DNA from: Fusobacteriaceae bacterium
GTDB taxonomy: Bacteria > Fusobacteriota > Fusobacteriia > Fusobacteriales > Fusobacteriaceae
Direction of reading: 5' to 3'
DNA length: 5,848 nucleotides
NCBI GenBank assembly: GCA_030625925.1
Contig: DAOUPY010000115.1
Location: forward strand, 1-5,848
Position 1 is the stretch's first letter. Every line of letters starts with the position of its first letter. The translations under genes were made by a program, and so were the position numbers. A model generated the notes under the pieces. It was not told where the DNA came from. It saw only the letters and a list, made by a program, of their open reading frames with translations, and searched no databases. Positions 5,848 to 5,848 of the stretch are shown here, piece by piece.

Positions 5848-5848
5848 T

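Noticed and set aside
1..5848. A functional link between the nucleoside genes and the potassium operon
   Set aside because: A strong terminator (2699-2730) and a separate consensus promoter (2795-2823) divide them. Their adjacency is most simply incidental.

Overview
The window is AT-rich bacterial DNA with five complete, tightly packed genes, all on the + strand. Strong AGGAGG-type ribosome sites, A/T-ending codons, AT-rich spacers and compact hairpin terminators suggest a low-GC anaerobe. My best guess is a member of the Fusobacteriota, with Clostridia or other Firmicutes as the alternative. This placement rests on overall style and not on a marker gene.

The left half (about 1-2740) is a nucleoside salvage and catabolism block. 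After a 148-base leader come deoB (phosphopentomutase, 149-1345), deoD (purine nucleoside phosphorylase, 1449-2147) and cdd (cytidine deaminase, 2278-2673). Cdd turns (deoxy)cytidine into (deoxy)uridine. DeoD splits purine (deoxy)nucleosides into base and (deoxy)ribose-1-phosphate. DeoB converts the sugar-1-phosphate to the 5-phosphate, which can enter central carbon metabolism. Nothing interrupts deoB-deoD, so they are probably co-transcribed. A perfect hairpin at 2213-2240 and a palindrome-rich spacer separate deoD from cdd. A 12-bp terminator at 2699-2730 closes the block.

The right half (about 2741-5848) is a potassium-uptake operon. A full-consensus promoter (TTGACA, 17 bp, TATAAT) at 2795-2823 precedes trkA (2893-4269), the cytosolic NAD-binding regulator. 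trkA overlaps trkH (4266-5726), the membrane channel subunit, by 4 bp. A short GC-rich stretch follows trkH, then a long hairpin terminator (5762-5810). An extended -10 promoter for an unseen downstream gene lies at the right edge.

All five genes belong to well-known families with intact catalytic or filter motifs, and I see no new system. The points most worth a second look are a His-rich open frame hidden just after deoB, alternating CCTAA/TTAGG dyads between deoD and cdd, a degenerate second nucleotide-binding motif in TrkA, and the GC-rich element after trkH.
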